Origin: Hydractinia symbiolongicarpus
Taxonomy: Eukaryota > Cnidaria > Hydrozoa > Anthoathecata > Hydractiniidae
Direction: 5' to 3'
Assembly: GCF_029227915.1 (NCBI RefSeq)
Contig: NC_079885.1
Span: forward strand, 29,143,001 to 29,207,000
DNA length: 64,000 bases
Made by a program: the position numbers and the translations under genes. Numbering within the stretch: position 1 is the stretch's first letter; every line of letters starts with the position of its first letter. The notes under the pieces were generated by a model that saw only the letters and a list, made by a program, of their open reading frames with translations, was not told where the DNA came from and ran no database searches. Shown here one piece after another: positions 63,128 through 64,000 of this stretch.

Positions 63128-64000
63128 TGTAGTTTTTAAAAATGTTTCCATTTTTGATGAGACACTTAATGAAAGTGGTTTAATCGCTGGCAAACGAAAA
63201 CCCGCGATTTCCCGTAAATCCCGGGCTTGGCCCGTATAGTCGAATGTATACAAAGAAAGTACCCTGTGAGTAAACTCATTTCCAGAACGATTTTTTAAAT
63301 TATTTTTCCATCACTAAAACGCATAAGACTTGTAGTTTACAAAAATTTTTTCATTTTTGATGAGACGCTGAATAAAAGAAGTTTAATCGTCGGCAAACGA
63401 AAACCCGCGATTTCCCGTAAATCCCGGGCTTGGCCCGTATAGTCAAAAAAGTACAAAGAAAGTACCCAGGGAGTAAACTCATTTCCCGAACGATTTTTTA
63501 AATTACTTTGTCACCACTAAAACGCATGAGACTTGTAGTTTTCAAAAGTGTTTTCATTTTTGATGAGACGCTGAACAAAAGAAGTTTAATCGCCGGCAAA
63601 CGCAAACCTGCGATTTCCCGTAAATCCCGGGCTTGGCCGTATAGTCGAATGTATACAAAGAAAGTACCCAGGGAGTAAACTCATTTACCGAACGATTTTT
63701 TTAAATTATTTTTTCACCACAGAAACGCATGAGACTTGTAGTTTTCAAAAAAGTTTTCATTTTTGATGAGACGCTTAATGAAAGGGGTTTAATCGCCGGC
63801 AAACGAAAACCCGCGATTTCCTGTAAATCCCGGGCTTGGCCCGTATAGTCGAATGTATACAAAGAAAGTACCCTGTGAGTAAACTCATTTCCAGAACGAT
63901 TTTTTAAATTATTTTTTCACCACTAAAACGCATAAGACTTGTAGTTTTCAAAAATGTTTTCATTTTTGATGAGACGCTTAATAAAAGAAGTTTAATCGCC
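63128..64000. repeat. Return to domain-A-type monomers at the window end
   Basis: Monomers from 63,128 match domain A. The run CTTAATGAAAGTGG, CGCTGGCAAACG, TTTACAAAAATTTTTTC and AAAAAAGTACAAAG at 63,165-63,500 corresponds in order to 2,070-2,400, an offset of about 61,095 bp or 301 monomers. A CAAAAAAG monomer with CTTAATGAAAGGGG follows, as in domain A at about 19,700. The last unit is cut by the window end after 61 bp. Confidence 0.78.

Larger units (their letters stand above)
1..64000. repeat. Tandem satellite DNA array, ~203-bp monomer, ~315 copies
   Basis: Every part of the window is a copy of one ~203-bp unit in the same orientation. The phase point TGTAGTTTT occurs at 1, 204, 407, 611, 814 and so on to 63,940, a mean spacing of 202.98 bp over about 315 units. 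Landmarks in each monomer are the AT-rich start, GAGACG, TTTAATCGCCGGCAAACG, a CCCG-rich core, GTATACAAAGAAAGTACCC, GAGTAAACTCATTT, a T-rich tract and CACCACTAAAACGCATGAG. Units differ by substitutions and by 1-bp changes in the T-rich tract near monomer positions 160-180. No foreign sequence interrupts the array and both ends of the window lie inside it. A unit near nucleosome spacing and a long head-to-tail array are usual for eukaryotic centromeric or heterochromatic satellites; that location is inferred, not shown. I do not recognise the family. Confidence 0.97.

Noticed and set aside
1-64000. CRISPR array (regular repeats)
   Set aside because: The whole 203-bp unit is repeated. There are no short conserved repeats separated by unique spacers, and no cas genes.
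1-64000. Giant repetitive protein gene
   Set aside because: The unit is 203 bp, not a multiple of three, so no single frame stays open past two monomers.
1-64000. Transposable element or LTR-derived array
   Set aside because: I found no terminal repeats, target-site duplications, poly-A tails or similarity to reverse transcriptase or transposase in any frame. An ancient origin from an element cannot be excluded.
1-64000. rDNA spacer, tRNA cluster or 5S array
   Set aside because: No rRNA or tRNA motifs (A-box, B-box, conserved 5S segments) were recognised in the monomer, and no coding unit alternates with a spacer.
1-64000. Assembly artefact made of one read segment copied many times
   Set aside because: Neighbouring monomers differ by many substitutions and by ordered private variants, which a simple copying error would not give. 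The exact number of near-identical blocks (for example 21.7-26.6 kb) could still be wrong.

Overview
The whole 64 kb window is one unbroken tandem satellite array. The repeat unit is about 203 bp, and I see no gene, transposon, RNA gene or unique-sequence island. Taking the base at position 1 as monomer base 1 (start TGTAGTTTT), the same phase point recurs at 63,940. That is 63,939 bp for about 315 monomers, a mean of 202.98 bp, so any net gain or loss is only a few bases. Monomers are 203 bp, with scattered 204-bp and 202-bp forms. Satellite arrays this long and this regular, with higher-order repeats, are typical of centromeric, pericentromeric or other heterochromatic DNA of eukaryotic nuclear genomes. 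I do not recognise the satellite family and cannot name the species.

Layout. Domain A (about 1-26,770) is marked by monomers with GAGACGGTG and by AAAGCCCATGAG. Its core is a 7-monomer higher-order repeat (HOR) of 1,422 bp (six 203-bp monomers and one 204-bp monomer), seen clearly at 5,690-7,111 and 10,563-16,046. From 16.4 to 26.6 kb the domain is built from nested segmental duplications of 3,249, 609 and 2,436 bp. Domain B (about 26,770-55,050) is marked by CTGCACCACTAGAAC, GTTTTATCGCC and CTTAGTGAAACGGG. It carries a succession of short-lived local HORs: 9-mer (1,827 bp), 6-mer (1,218 bp), 4-mer (812 bp) and others. Domain C (about 55,050-62,500) is marked by CACTACAACGCATGAG and the 202-bp monomers (CCGATCGATTTTTAAATT). 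It has an 8-mer HOR of about 1,622 bp. The last about 1.5 kb returns to domain-A-like monomers.

Monomer architecture. A GC- and CpG-rich core (about monomer positions 58-107) sits between AT-rich flanks. Each typical monomer has two inverted repeats: a 22-bp AT-rich dyad at positions 9-30 and a 13-bp GC-rich dyad at 95-107. Hand count of a modal monomer gives about 38% GC and 12 CpG, which is not CpG-depleted.

Short open frames occur on both strands in nearly every monomer. They are a by-product of the repeat: they rarely exceed one monomer, most begin at TTG or GTG rather than ATG, and 203 is not a multiple of 3, so the frame shifts at each monomer. No genes are therefore annotated. The biological content is the array's structure, its two dyads, and a readable record of unequal exchange and segmental duplication.
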